Assembly (NCBI GenBank): GCA_002373375.1
Contig: DFLE01000044.1
Span: 7,442-29,550 of the forward strand
DNA length: 22,109 nucleotides
Reading direction: 5' to 3'
Source: Prevotellaceae bacterium UBA3627
GTDB lineage: Bacteria; Bacteroidota; Bacteroidia; Bacteroidales; Bacteroidaceae
Shown here: piece by piece, positions 1 through 6,759 of the stretch
Layout of the letters: every line of letters starts with the position of its first letter
Numbering within the stretch: position 1 is the first letter of the stretch
Translations under genes and position numbers: made by a program
Notes under the pieces: model-generated
What the model was told of the DNA's origin: nothing
The model's input: only the letters and a program-made list of their open reading frames with translations
Databases searched by the model: none

Positions 1-451
1 CACCAAGCAGTTGCTGGCCAACTATCGCGATGTTCCCCAGAACATGATGACGGCAATAGTGGAGAGCAACCGCACACGAAAGGACTACATAGCCGACGCC
101 GTGCTACGCAAGGCTGGTTACTACGCATACTCCGCCAACAACCAGTATGCCGGCTCCAACGAGCAGACTCCGGTGATAGGTGTATATAGGCTGACCATGA
201 AGTCTAACTCAGACAACTTCCGCCAGTCAGCCATACAAGGCATCATGAAACGTGTGAAAGCCAAGGGAGCCACGGTAATAATCTACGAGCCCACGCTCAA
301 AGACGGCGACACGTTCTTCGGCAGCCGGGTGGTCAATGACTTAGAGAAGTTCAAGGCACAGAGTGACGCCATCATCGCCAACCGCTATGACGTTTGCCTT
401 GACGACGTGAAAGAGAAAGTATATACACGTGATATATTCAGAAGGGATTAA
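1..451 (+). CDS. ugd: UDP-glucose 6-dehydrogenase, C-terminal part (5' end outside window)
   Basis: Open from the first base with no start codon in the window, reading TKQLLANYRDVPQNMM and ending at TAA 449-451. About 149 residues remain of a family normally near 390-440. The family oxidises UDP-glucose to UDP-glucuronate with two NAD+ in the cytoplasm. The visible part fits the end of the central helix plus the C-terminal UDP-binding domain: TPVIGVYRLTMKSNSDNFR is the usual conserved stretch (normally GVYRL.MK..SDNFR), followed by GATVIIYEPTL and an ending YTRDIF.RRD typical of this subgroup. The product feeds acidic sugars into capsule or LPS glycans, which fits the glycan genes further along. 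A hairpin terminator follows 84 nt after the stop. Confidence 0.93.
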   Translation, partial: TKQLLANYRDVPQNMMTAIVESNRTRKDYIADAVLRKAGYYAYSANNQYAGSNEQTPVIGVYRLTMKSNSDNFRQSAIQGIMKRVKAKGATVIIYEPTLKDGDTFFGSRVVNDLEKFKAQSDAIIANRYDVCLDDVKEKVYTRDIFRRD

Positions 452-534
452 TCAGACAACGCAATACCTACAATTGACATTTTGTCAGTTTTTCTCTTCT
501 TTTACTTACCATTTGATTTCACACACTCGACAAC

Positions 535-587
535 AAATCGGGAATTTGCGAAAAATCGGGAAACCGTTCGCAAATTCCCGATTTTTT
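535..587 (+). terminator. Intrinsic terminator after ugd
   Basis: A perfect 18-bp inverted repeat: AAATCGGGAATTTGCGAA at 535-552 pairs with 567-584, loop 553-566, and a run of six T at 582-587. It lies 84 nt after the ugd stop codon. The loop repeats the first ten bases of the left arm (AAATCGGGAA at 553-562), so a shorter alternative hairpin with 575-584 is also possible. The stem is longer than most terminators need. Confidence 0.8.
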
Positions 588-661
588 CGTGTTTTTACAA
601 CCACCTACTTATCAACTGTTTACATTATTAGCAATTCAACAAGAGATTTCCTTTACGATGC

Positions 662-815
662 AAAAGCTATCATTTCGCCTTATAAAAGCTATCACTTCAC
701 GAGGTAAAAGCATAGCTTTGACACCCTGAAAGCATAGCTTTGACACTGTAAAAGCTATCACTTTACATTTCCCAAGCGCATTTTTCACTCCACAATAGCT
801 AAAAAAGTGCTTTTT
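662..815. repeat. 22-bp-period direct repeat array, five clear units plus two degenerate ones
   Basis: Units start at 662, 684, 706, 728 and 750, exactly 22 bp apart. Each begins (A/G)AAAGC and has a conserved first half of about 14-16 bp followed by a variable tail of about 6-8 bp. Units 1, 2 and 5 read AAAAGCTATCA(C/T)TT; units 3 and 4 read (A/G)AAAGCATAGCTTTGACAC. The octamer AAAGCTAT thus occurs forward in three units and as its reverse complement ATAGCTTT in two. Two weaker units follow in phase at 772 and 794 (AATAGCTA). Function unknown; the period is far too short for a CRISPR. Confidence 0.8.
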
Positions 816-1015
816 CATCCCTCACTCCCCTCTCTTTCATACCTCCACGTCTGCATACACAAAATATCAAAATGACACATATAAACACATTTTGCTTTCT
901 TTTTGATTATCTGCCAGCAATATCTGTGTCACACCAAAACACACCTTACTAAATATCTCATCGCAATTACTTTCATCAAATAATCAGTTAAAAAAATATA
1001 CAAACAAATGAAATA

Positions 1016-1047
1016 TTTGGCTATTCGCTTTTTTTTTACTAATTTCG
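1016..1047 (+). promoter_or_regulatory. Bacteroidetes-type promoter for rsfS
   Basis: TTTG at 1016-1019, a 20-bp spacer rich in T, then TAATTTCG at 1040-1047, one mismatch from the TAnnTTTG -7 consensus. Transcription would begin near 1053-1056, giving an AT-rich leader of about 30 nt before the rsfS ATG. No other match with good spacing was seen between the repeat array and the gene. Confidence 0.5.
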
Positions 1048-1086
1048 TTCTCTAAAACTCATAAGCAATAAATTAAAAAACTATAA

Positions 1087-1449
1087 ATGACAGAAAACAT
1101 TCAGAAACTTGTTGACACAATCGTCAACGGAATACAAGAGAAGAAAGGACACAACATCAGTGTTATTGACATGCAGGGCATGGAGGGCGTAATATGCCAG
1201 GCCTTCGTTGTTTGTGAAGGCGGCTCTCCCTCACAGGTGTCAGCCATTTGCGACTCTGTGGAAGAGATGATGCGTAAGGAGCACAAGGAGAAACCCACAC
1301 GCATAGCCGGATTGGAGAACAGCATCTGGGTGGCAATGGACTATGTTGACATAATAGTACATATATTTCTGCCTGACGCACGTGACTTCTACAGTCTTGA
1401 GTCGCTGTGGCAGGATGCACCCACAATAGAGATTCCGGATATCGAGTAA
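1087..1449 (+). CDS. rsfS: Ribosome silencing factor RsfS (Iojap/YbeB family)
   Basis: 120 residues, the normal size for the family, which is a single small alpha/beta domain. RsfS binds ribosomal protein L14 (uL14) on the large subunit and blocks joining of the 30S subunit, lowering translation in starvation. Visible family features are the N-terminal helix ending in the strand ISVIDMQG, the QAFVVCEGGSPSQVSAICDSVEE stretch (usual form D.FVI..G.S..QV.AI...I), GLENSIWVAMDYVDIIVHIF (usual W.L.DYGD.VVHVF), and the closing RDFYSLESLW (usual R.FY.LE.LW). The ATG at 1087 follows an A-rich leader and a promoter at 1016-1047. In Bacteroidetes this gene commonly precedes ftsH, as here, so it probably heads the operon. 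Confidence 0.95.
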   Translation: MTENIQKLVDTIVNGIQEKKGHNISVIDMQGMEGVICQAFVVCEGGSPSQVSAICDSVEEMMRKEHKEKPTRIAGLENSIWVAMDYVDIIVHIFLPDARDFYSLESLWQDAPTIEIPDIE

Positions 1450-1587
1450 GTTATGAGTTATGAATTATAAGTTATGAGTGTCCTAAGAAAAAGCTACTCA
1501 TAACCTATAACTCATAACTCGCACAATAACTCATAACCCTTAACTCATAACCCATAACTCATAACCCATAACCCATAACTCATAACT
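1450..1587 (+). repeat. ATAACTCATAAC-type tandem repeats with a long hairpin, upstream of ftsH
   Basis: The rsfS-ftsH spacer is made almost entirely of the 8-mer TTATGAGT or its complement ACTCATAA. Bases 1455-1479 carry it in one orientation and 1496-1587 in the other, spaced irregularly with ATAACCC variants. Because of the switch, 1455-1479 pairs with 1496-1520 over 25 bp with two mismatches, closing a 16-nt loop (1480-1495). There is no T run directly after the stem, so it is not a standard terminator. The array ends about 10 bp before the ftsH start. Confidence 0.8.
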
Positions 1588-1597
1588 TTATAAAACA

Positions 1598-3592
1598 TTG
1601 GCTACATCTTCACCTTCAAACAATATGCCCGGAGGCTCACCTAAGATGCCCCGTTTCAACATGAGTTGGATATACCTTGTCATCATTATCGCCCTGGCAG
1701 TGATATTCTTCACCGATGGCGGACAGACAATAGGACAAGGTACAGTCATTAACGCTTCATACTCTGACTTCAAGACCTACGTTGACAAAGGCTACGTTAA
1801 GCAGATAGTAGTAAACAAATCAGAGTCAAAGATGCGTTTGTATATTAACGCCGCCAACACACGCGACGTATTCCACCAGTCACAGCAACAGACCGGCGCC
1901 AACCCCTGCGTTGACGTGGTATATGGCAGCATAGACCAGGTGGAGCAGTTTGTGGAGGCTGAGCGCGCCGCAGGCAAGTTCAAAGGCCAGCTGAAGTATG
2001 AGGTAGAGACACGCAACGGTTTCATGAACCTCCTGATGAGCATCGCACCACTGGCATTCTTCGTCTTCCTGTGGTTCTTCCTCATGGGACGCTTCGGCGG
2101 CGGTGGCGGTGGCAGCGGCATGGGCATCTTCAATGTTGGCCGCTCCAAGGCACAGATGTATGAGAAAGGCGACGACGTAGGTGTCACGTTCAAGGACGTG
2201 GCAGGACAAGTCGGTGCCAAGCAAGAGGTGCAGGAGATTGTGGAGTTCCTGAAGAACCCGAAGAAATATACCGAGTTGGGCGGCAAGATACCTAAGGGTG
2301 CACTGCTTGTAGGCCCTCCGGGAACAGGTAAGACCTTGCTTGCCAAGGCTGTAGCCGGTGAGGCTGGCGTACCGTTCTTCTCCATGTCTGGCTCTGACTT
2401 CGTGGAGATGTTCGTAGGCGTCGGCGCATCACGCGTACGCGACACCTTCAGCAAGGCAAAAGACAAGGCACCGTCTATCATCTTCATTGATGAGATTGAC
2501 GCCGTAGGACGTGCCCGTAGCAAGAACCCAGGCTTTGGCGGCAACGACGAGCGCGAGAACACGCTCAACGCCCTGCTGACAGAGATGGACGGCTTCGGCA
2601 CTAACTCTGGTGTGATAATCCTTGCTGCCACAAACCGTGTGGACATGCTTGACAAGGCCCTGCTGCGCGCAGGACGCTTTGACCGTCAGATACACGTGGA
2701 CCTGCCCGACCTTAACGAGCGACGTGAAATCTTCCAGGTACACCTGAAGCCAATAAAGGTGGACGAGCAGCTCGACATAGACCTGCTGGCACGCCAGACT
2801 CCGGGATTCTCTGGTGCCGACATAGCCAACGTATGTAACGAGGCTGCGCTCATAGCCGCGCGCCATGACAGCAAAGTGGTAGGCAAGCAGGACTTCCTTG
2901 ATGCCGTTGACCGTATTATCGGAGGTTTAGAGAAGAAGACCAAGGTAATGACGGCTGCCGAGAAACGCGCCATAGCACTCCACGAGGCAGGCCACGCCAC
3001 CATCTCTTGGTTCTGCGAACATGCCAACCCGTTGGTAAAGGTAAGCATAGTGCCACGCGGCAATGCGCTGGGTGCAGCATGGTATCTGCCCGAGGAGCGT
3101 CAACTTACCACCAAGGAGCAGTTGCTTGACGAGATGTGCTCACTGCTTGGCGGACGTGCTGCAGAGGAGTTGTTCACCGGCCATATCTCCACAGGTGCAA
3201 TGAACGACCTTGAACGCTCTACCAAGATGGCACAGAGCATGATAGCATATTACGGCATGAGCGACGTGCTGCCTAACATCTGTTACTATGACAACAACGA
3301 GTACTCGTTTGTCAAGCCATACTCTTCTGAGACCGACCGACTCATTGACGGCGAGGTGCTGAGGATGATTAACGAGCAGTACGCTCGCGCCAAGGCTTTG
3401 CTTGAGGAGCACAAGGAAGGACACAATGCCCTCGCCGAACTGCTAATAGCACGCGAGGTTATCTTTGCGGAAGACGTAGAGAAGATTTTCGGCAAGCGTC
3501 CATGGGCAAGCCGTTCCGAAGAGATAATGGAAAGCAAGCGTGAAGAAGAGAACACCTTGCCCGACAATGAGCAGCCTGCACTGCCAGAGTAA
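1598..3592 (+). CDS. ftsH: ATP-dependent zinc metalloprotease FtsH
   Basis: 664 residues. This inner-membrane AAA+ protease forms a hexamer that extracts and degrades membrane and unstable cytosolic proteins. N-terminal membrane segment about 24-38, a periplasmic domain, second membrane segment about 143-162, then a Gly-rich linker. AAA+ module: Walker A GPPGTGKT 239-246, Walker B IIFIDEID 294-301, and second region of homology ATNRVDM to GRFDR 344-362 with its arginines. Peptidase: HEAGH 462-466, with D537 as the likely third zinc ligand. The start is uncertain: no ATG follows the in-frame stop at 1583-1585 until 1625, so translation begins either at TTG 1598 or at ATG 1625. Both keep the conserved KMPRFNMSW sequence. 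The tail is acidic and Glu-rich, as usual. Probably co-transcribed with rsfS and cdsA. Confidence 0.96.
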   Translation: MATSSPSNNMPGGSPKMPRFNMSWIYLVIIIALAVIFFTDGGQTIGQGTVINASYSDFKTYVDKGYVKQIVVNKSESKMRLYINAANTRDVFHQSQQQTGANPCVDVVYGSIDQVEQFVEAERAAGKFKGQLKYEVETRNGFMNLLMSIAPLAFFVFLWFFLMGRFGGGGGGSGMGIFNVGRSKAQMYEKGDDVGVTFKDVAGQVGAKQEVQEIVEFLKNPKKYTELGGKIPKGALLVGPPGTGKTLLAKAVAGEAGVPFFSMSGSDFVEMFVGVGASRVRDTFSKAKDKAPSIIFIDEIDAVGRARSKNPGFGGNDERENTLNALLTEMDGFGTNSGVIILAATNRVDMLDKALLRAGRFDRQIHVDLPDLNERREIFQVHLKPIKVDEQLDIDLLARQTPGFSGADIANVCNEAALIAARHDSKVVGKQDFLDAVDRIIGGLEKKTKVMTAAEKRAIALHEAGHATISWFCEHANPLVKVSIVPRGNALGAAWYLPEERQLTTKEQLLDEMCSLLGGRAAEELFTGHISTGAMNDLERSTKMAQSMIAYYGMSDVLPNICYYDNNEYSFVKPYSSETDRLIDGEVLRMINEQYARAKALLEEHKEGHNALAELLIAREVIFAEDVEKIFGKRPWASRSEEIMESKREEENTLPDNEQPALPE

Positions 3593-3600
3593 TACAATAT

Positions 3601-3668
3601 TATAGGAACTATATTATACTATAGTCACTATAGATACTATAGGCACTATAGATACTATAGGCACTATA
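3601..3668. repeat. 9-bp TATAGNNAC tandem array between ftsH and cdsA
   Basis: Units of nine bases start at 3601, then 3620, 3629, 3638, 3647 and 3656, with one 10-bp variant at 3610 and a final TATAAAAAA at 3665. The invariant core CTATAG is its own reverse complement; the two bases after TATAG vary (GA, TC, AT, GC). The array fills the spacer up to an A-rich stretch before the cdsA ATG. A matching array follows cdsA. Confidence 0.85.
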
Positions 3669-3689
3669 AAAAAACAAAAAAAGAAAGTA

Positions 3690-4556
3690 ATGAAACAACT
3701 TATAACACGAACAATAACAGGGGTGCTCTTCGTAGCAATAGTGCTTACATGTTTTCTGCGCCCTATGAGCATGACACTGCTCTTTGCCCTCGTAACCGGT
3801 ATGACGGTGTGGGAATTCACAGGACTTGTGAATGACAGGGAGAGCGTACAGATAAACCGTTTTATATGCACTGCAGCAGGAGTATTCCTCTTCTTTGCCG
3901 TAACTGGTTTTTGCAGCGAGCTTACGCCGTCGTCGGTGTTCATACCATATCTGGTGACTGTAGTCTATCTGTTTGTCAGCGGACTGTTCACACAGTCTGA
4001 CGACCCGGTAAACGACTGGGCATACTCTATGATGTCGCAGATGTATATAGCCCTGCCCCTGGCATGTCTGCCCGTACTCGCATTCCGTGCCACCCCCACA
4101 GGGGAGGTGACCTATAACATGTTGCTGCCAGTCAGCGTATTCATCTTCCTTTGGGCTAACGATACCGGCGCCTACTGCACCGGTTCACTGCTCGGCAGGC
4201 ACAAGCTCTTTCCACGCGTCAGTCCGGGAAAATCATGGGAAGGCAGCATCGGCGGAGGCATACTCGTCATCATTGTTGCAGCACTGATGGCATGGGCTGA
4301 CGAGAGTCATGCCTTCGAGAGTCTCGGCGCTACGGAGACCGGACTGAGCACACCGGAATGGATTGGACTCGGACTCACTATCGTAGTGTTCGGCACATTG
4401 GGCGACCTTGTAGAGAGCCTCTTCAAGCGTACACTCGGAATAAAGGACAGCGGCAAGATTCTTCCCGGACACGGCGGTATGCTTGACCGTTTTGACTCTT
4501 CCCTGATGGCAATACCGGCAGCAGTAGTGTATATATATACTCTGACGGTGGTATAA
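3690..4556 (+). CDS. cdsA: Phosphatidate cytidylyltransferase (CDP-diglyceride synthase)
   Basis: 288 residues, close to the usual 270-300. The integral inner-membrane enzyme converts phosphatidic acid and CTP to CDP-diacylglycerol, the branch-point precursor of all phospholipids. Most of the protein is hydrophobic, with several membrane segments. The family signature is complete at 243-269: S-x-F-K-R, K-D-x-G, and HGGMLDRFD at the end; these residues bind the metal and substrate. The motif SPGKSWEGS at 178-186 is also typical. The gene is flanked on both sides by TATAGNNAC arrays, and its stop codon lies within the first unit of the downstream one. The order rsfS-ftsH-cdsA is common in Bacteroidetes and supports one transcript. 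Confidence 0.95.
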   Translation: MKQLITRTITGVLFVAIVLTCFLRPMSMTLLFALVTGMTVWEFTGLVNDRESVQINRFICTAAGVFLFFAVTGFCSELTPSSVFIPYLVTVVYLFVSGLFTQSDDPVNDWAYSMMSQMYIALPLACLPVLAFRATPTGEVTYNMLLPVSVFIFLWANDTGAYCTGSLLGRHKLFPRVSPGKSWEGSIGGGILVIIVAALMAWADESHAFESLGATETGLSTPEWIGLGLTIVVFGTLGDLVESLFKRTLGIKDSGKILPGHGGMLDRFDSSLMAIPAAVVYIYTLTVV

Positions 4557-4667
4557 TAACTATAGATACTATAGGAACTATAGATACTATAGATACTATA
4601 AATACTATAGTCACTATAGGAACTATAGGTACTATAGTCACTATAGGTACAGTAAAACTATATCTAC
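4552..4667. repeat. 9-bp TATAGNNAC tandem array between cdsA and the GH127 gene
   Basis: Starts in the cdsA stop codon (TATAATAAC at 4552) and continues with ten units in strict 9-bp register from 4561 to 4650, all TATAGNNAC except TATAAATAC at 4597. A degenerate AGTAAAAC follows, then TATATCTAC (4659) and TATAAAAA running into the ATG at 4676. It is the same family as 3601-3668 and ends the same way, in CTATAAAAAA. Confidence 0.87.
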
Positions 4668-4675
4668 TATAAAAA

Positions 4676-6721
4676 ATGAGAAAGATACTGATTTCTATCT
4701 TGTCAATCATCTGCACCTCACTACAGGCACAGTACCCCATCTCGCCAGTACCGTTCACATCTGTGAAACTGAGCGACTCATTCTGGAGTCCGCGTCTCAA
4801 CACCAGCCGTGACGTAACAATCCCACTGGCATTCAGCAAATGTGAGGAGACAGGACGTTACGATAACTTCGTAAATGCCGCACGTCACCTTGCCAACCCC
4901 ACTTTGGAGTTCCCAGACACGGCATGGACATTCTCTTTTGACGACACCGACCCTTACAAGACCATAGAAGGTGCAAGCTATCTGTTGCAGACTTATCCTG
5001 ACGCCACATACAAAGGACGCAGGCTTGACACATACGTTGACAGCGTGATAGCCATCATCGCAAGCGGTCAGGAGCCTGACGGCTACCTGTTCACAGCACG
5101 CACCAAGTCACCGTCAAAGCCACACGAGTGGGCCGGGGCGAGACGCTGGGAGAAAGTGGAGAAACTGAGCCATGAGTTCTATAACCTCGGACACTTGCTT
5201 GAGGCTGCCTGCGCTCACTACCAGGCTACGGGCAAGCGTAATTTCCTTGACGTGGCGATAAAATATGCAGACTGTGTATGTCGTGAGATAGGTCCCGGAG
5301 AGAACCAGTTGAAGCTCGTTCCCGGACACCAGATAGCAGAGATGGGACTATGCAAGCTTTACCTTGTTACAGGCGACAAGAAATATCTTGACCAAGCCAA
5401 GTTCTTCCTTGACATGCGCGGCAAGACATCACGTAAGGACGCATATTCACAGGCGCACAAGCCCGTAATTGAGCAAGACGAGGCTGTAGGCCACGCCGTA
5501 AGAGCAGAATACATGTACAGTGGCATGGCTGATGTAGCGGCATTGACAGGTGACACCACCTACATCCATGCCATAGACAAGATATGGCAGAACATAGTAG
5601 AGAAGAAATACTACATCACTGGTGGTGTGGGAGCACGTCATGCCGGCGAGTCTTTCGGCAACAACTACGAGCTTCCTAACGCATCCGCATACTGCGAGAC
5701 CTGCGCACAGATAGGCAATGTTTACACCAACTACCGACTGTTCCTGCTCCACGGAGAGTCAAAATACTATGATGTGCTTGAGCGCACACTTTACAATGCT
5801 CTCATCTCTGGTATCAGCATAGAGGGTGACGGTTTCTTCTACCCCAACCCCTTGTCATGCCGTGAGGAGCAGCACTATGCGCGCCAGCCTTGGTTCGGGT
5901 GCGCCTGCTGTCCGTCAAACATCTGCAGGTTCATCCCTTCACTGCCTGGCTACATCTATGCCACACACGGCAACAACCTCTATGTAAACCTTTTCATGGG
6001 TAATACGGCAGAGATGAAAGTGGCAGGCAAGAATATGACCATCAAACAGGAGACAACATACCCTAACGACGGCGACATCAAGATACGCATTGAAAAGGGC
6101 AGCGGAGAGTTCAATCTCTGCGTACGCATACCAGGATGGGTATGCGGCGAGGTGGTACCAAGCGACCTTTACTCTTTTGTTGACGGTAAGCAGTTGGGAT
6201 ATTGCATAAAGGTTAACGGCAGAGAGATAATGGACGAGCGCACAGCACTGAAAAACGGTTACGCCGTGATAAGCCGCAAATGGAAGAAGGGTGACGTTGT
6301 GGAACTGTTCCTCGACATGGAGCCACGCCTTGTGAAAGCCAATGACAAGGTGGTTGACGACCGTGGCCGTCTAAGTGTGGAGCGTGGACCATTGGTATAT
6401 TGCGCTGAATGGCCTGACAATGACGCTGACATCAGCACCTACCTGCTGAACCAGCGTCCTGTATTGGAGATGGGCAAAAACATCACTATCACAAACGGAC
6501 ACCAGGTGCAGTCTATAACGACCAACGCACAGACATTGTCAATAGGTACTGACGGCAAACTGAAGACAAAGGATGCCACACTCACCCTGATACCTTACTA
6601 CGCATGGGACCACCGCGGACAACAGGGAGGCATGGACGTATGGCTGCCATGGTCTGTTGGAGCAGCATCTGCCACACACATAGAAGCAGAGAAGCAGGCC
6701 GACAACGGTTTCTTTAAGTGA
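4676..6721 (+). CDS. Secreted GH127/DUF1680 family glycosidase (beta-L-arabinofuranosidase-like)
   Basis: 681 residues with a signal peptide at about 1-18 (MRKILISILSIICTSLQA, cut before QY), so exported to the periplasm or surface. PVPFTSVKLSDSFWSPR is the usual start of DUF1680, an (alpha/alpha)6 barrel. Catalytic residues known from Bifidobacterium HypBA1 (zinc ligands E338, C340, C417 and C418, with C417 the nucleophile) line up with E341 and C343 in YCETCAQIG and with C411/C412 in GCACCPSNICR; C409 matches the nearby C415. The family releases beta-L-arabinofuranose from arabinan or arabino-glycan side chains; related families GH137, GH142 and GH146 share such roles, so the substrate is not fixed. 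No SusC/SusD genes are nearby. It follows cdsA by 119 bp of tandem repeats with no promoter seen, so it may be read through from the upstream operon. Confidence 0.88.
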   Translation: MRKILISILSIICTSLQAQYPISPVPFTSVKLSDSFWSPRLNTSRDVTIPLAFSKCEETGRYDNFVNAARHLANPTLEFPDTAWTFSFDDTDPYKTIEGASYLLQTYPDATYKGRRLDTYVDSVIAIIASGQEPDGYLFTARTKSPSKPHEWAGARRWEKVEKLSHEFYNLGHLLEAACAHYQATGKRNFLDVAIKYADCVCREIGPGENQLKLVPGHQIAEMGLCKLYLVTGDKKYLDQAKFFLDMRGKTSRKDAYSQAHKPVIEQDEAVGHAVRAEYMYSGMADVAALTGDTTYIHAIDKIWQNIVEKKYYITGGVGARHAGESFGNNYELPNASAYCETCAQIGNVYTNYRLFLLHGESKYYDVLERTLYNALISGISIEGDGFFYPNPLSCREEQHYARQPWFGCACCPSNICRFIPSLPGYIYATHGNNLYVNLFMGNTAEMKVAGKNMTIKQETTYPNDGDIKIRIEKGSGEFNLCVRIPGWVCGEVVPSDLYSFVDGKQLGYCIKVNGREIMDERTALKNGYAVISRKWKKGDVVELFLDMEPRLVKANDKVVDDRGRLSVERGPLVYCAEWPDNDADISTYLLNQRPVLEMGKNITITNGHQVQSITTNAQTLSIGTDGKLKTKDATLTLIPYYAWDHRGQQGGMDVWLPWSVGAASATHIEAEKQADNGFFK

Positions 6722-6759
6722 TAACATAATAATAGAACATAAAAGAATAGCACAACATA

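Larger units (their letters stand above)
452..1086. other. Long non-coding spacer between ugd and rsfS
   Basis: 635 bp without a credible gene. It holds, in order, a strong terminator hairpin (535-587), a 22-bp-period repeat array (662-771, with weaker in-phase units to about 815), an AT-rich stretch with nothing recognisable (816-1010), and a promoter for rsfS (1016-1047). The two small ORFs that span parts of it have no recognisable domains and run through the repeats. Confidence 0.75.

Noticed and set aside
429..707. 92-codon plus-strand ORF after ugd
   Set aside because: It overlaps the ugd end, runs through the terminator hairpin and the 22-bp array, and has no recognisable domain.
662..815. 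The 22-bp array as a CRISPR
   Set aside because: Conserved part about 14-16 bp and variable part about 6-8 bp are far below CRISPR sizes, and no cas gene is present.
636..818. 60-codon minus-strand ORF over the repeat array
   Set aside because: Its sequence only reflects the repeats; no domain and no promoter.
1792..2655. 287-codon minus-strand ORF opposite ftsH
   Set aside because: Lies entirely within the well-supported ftsH gene; composition is that of an antisense shadow.
3614..3943. Minus-strand ORF with IVSIVPIV repeats (also 4423-4839)
   Set aside because: The peptide repeat is just the 9-bp DNA array read as three codons; the rest lies antisense to cdsA or the GH127 gene.
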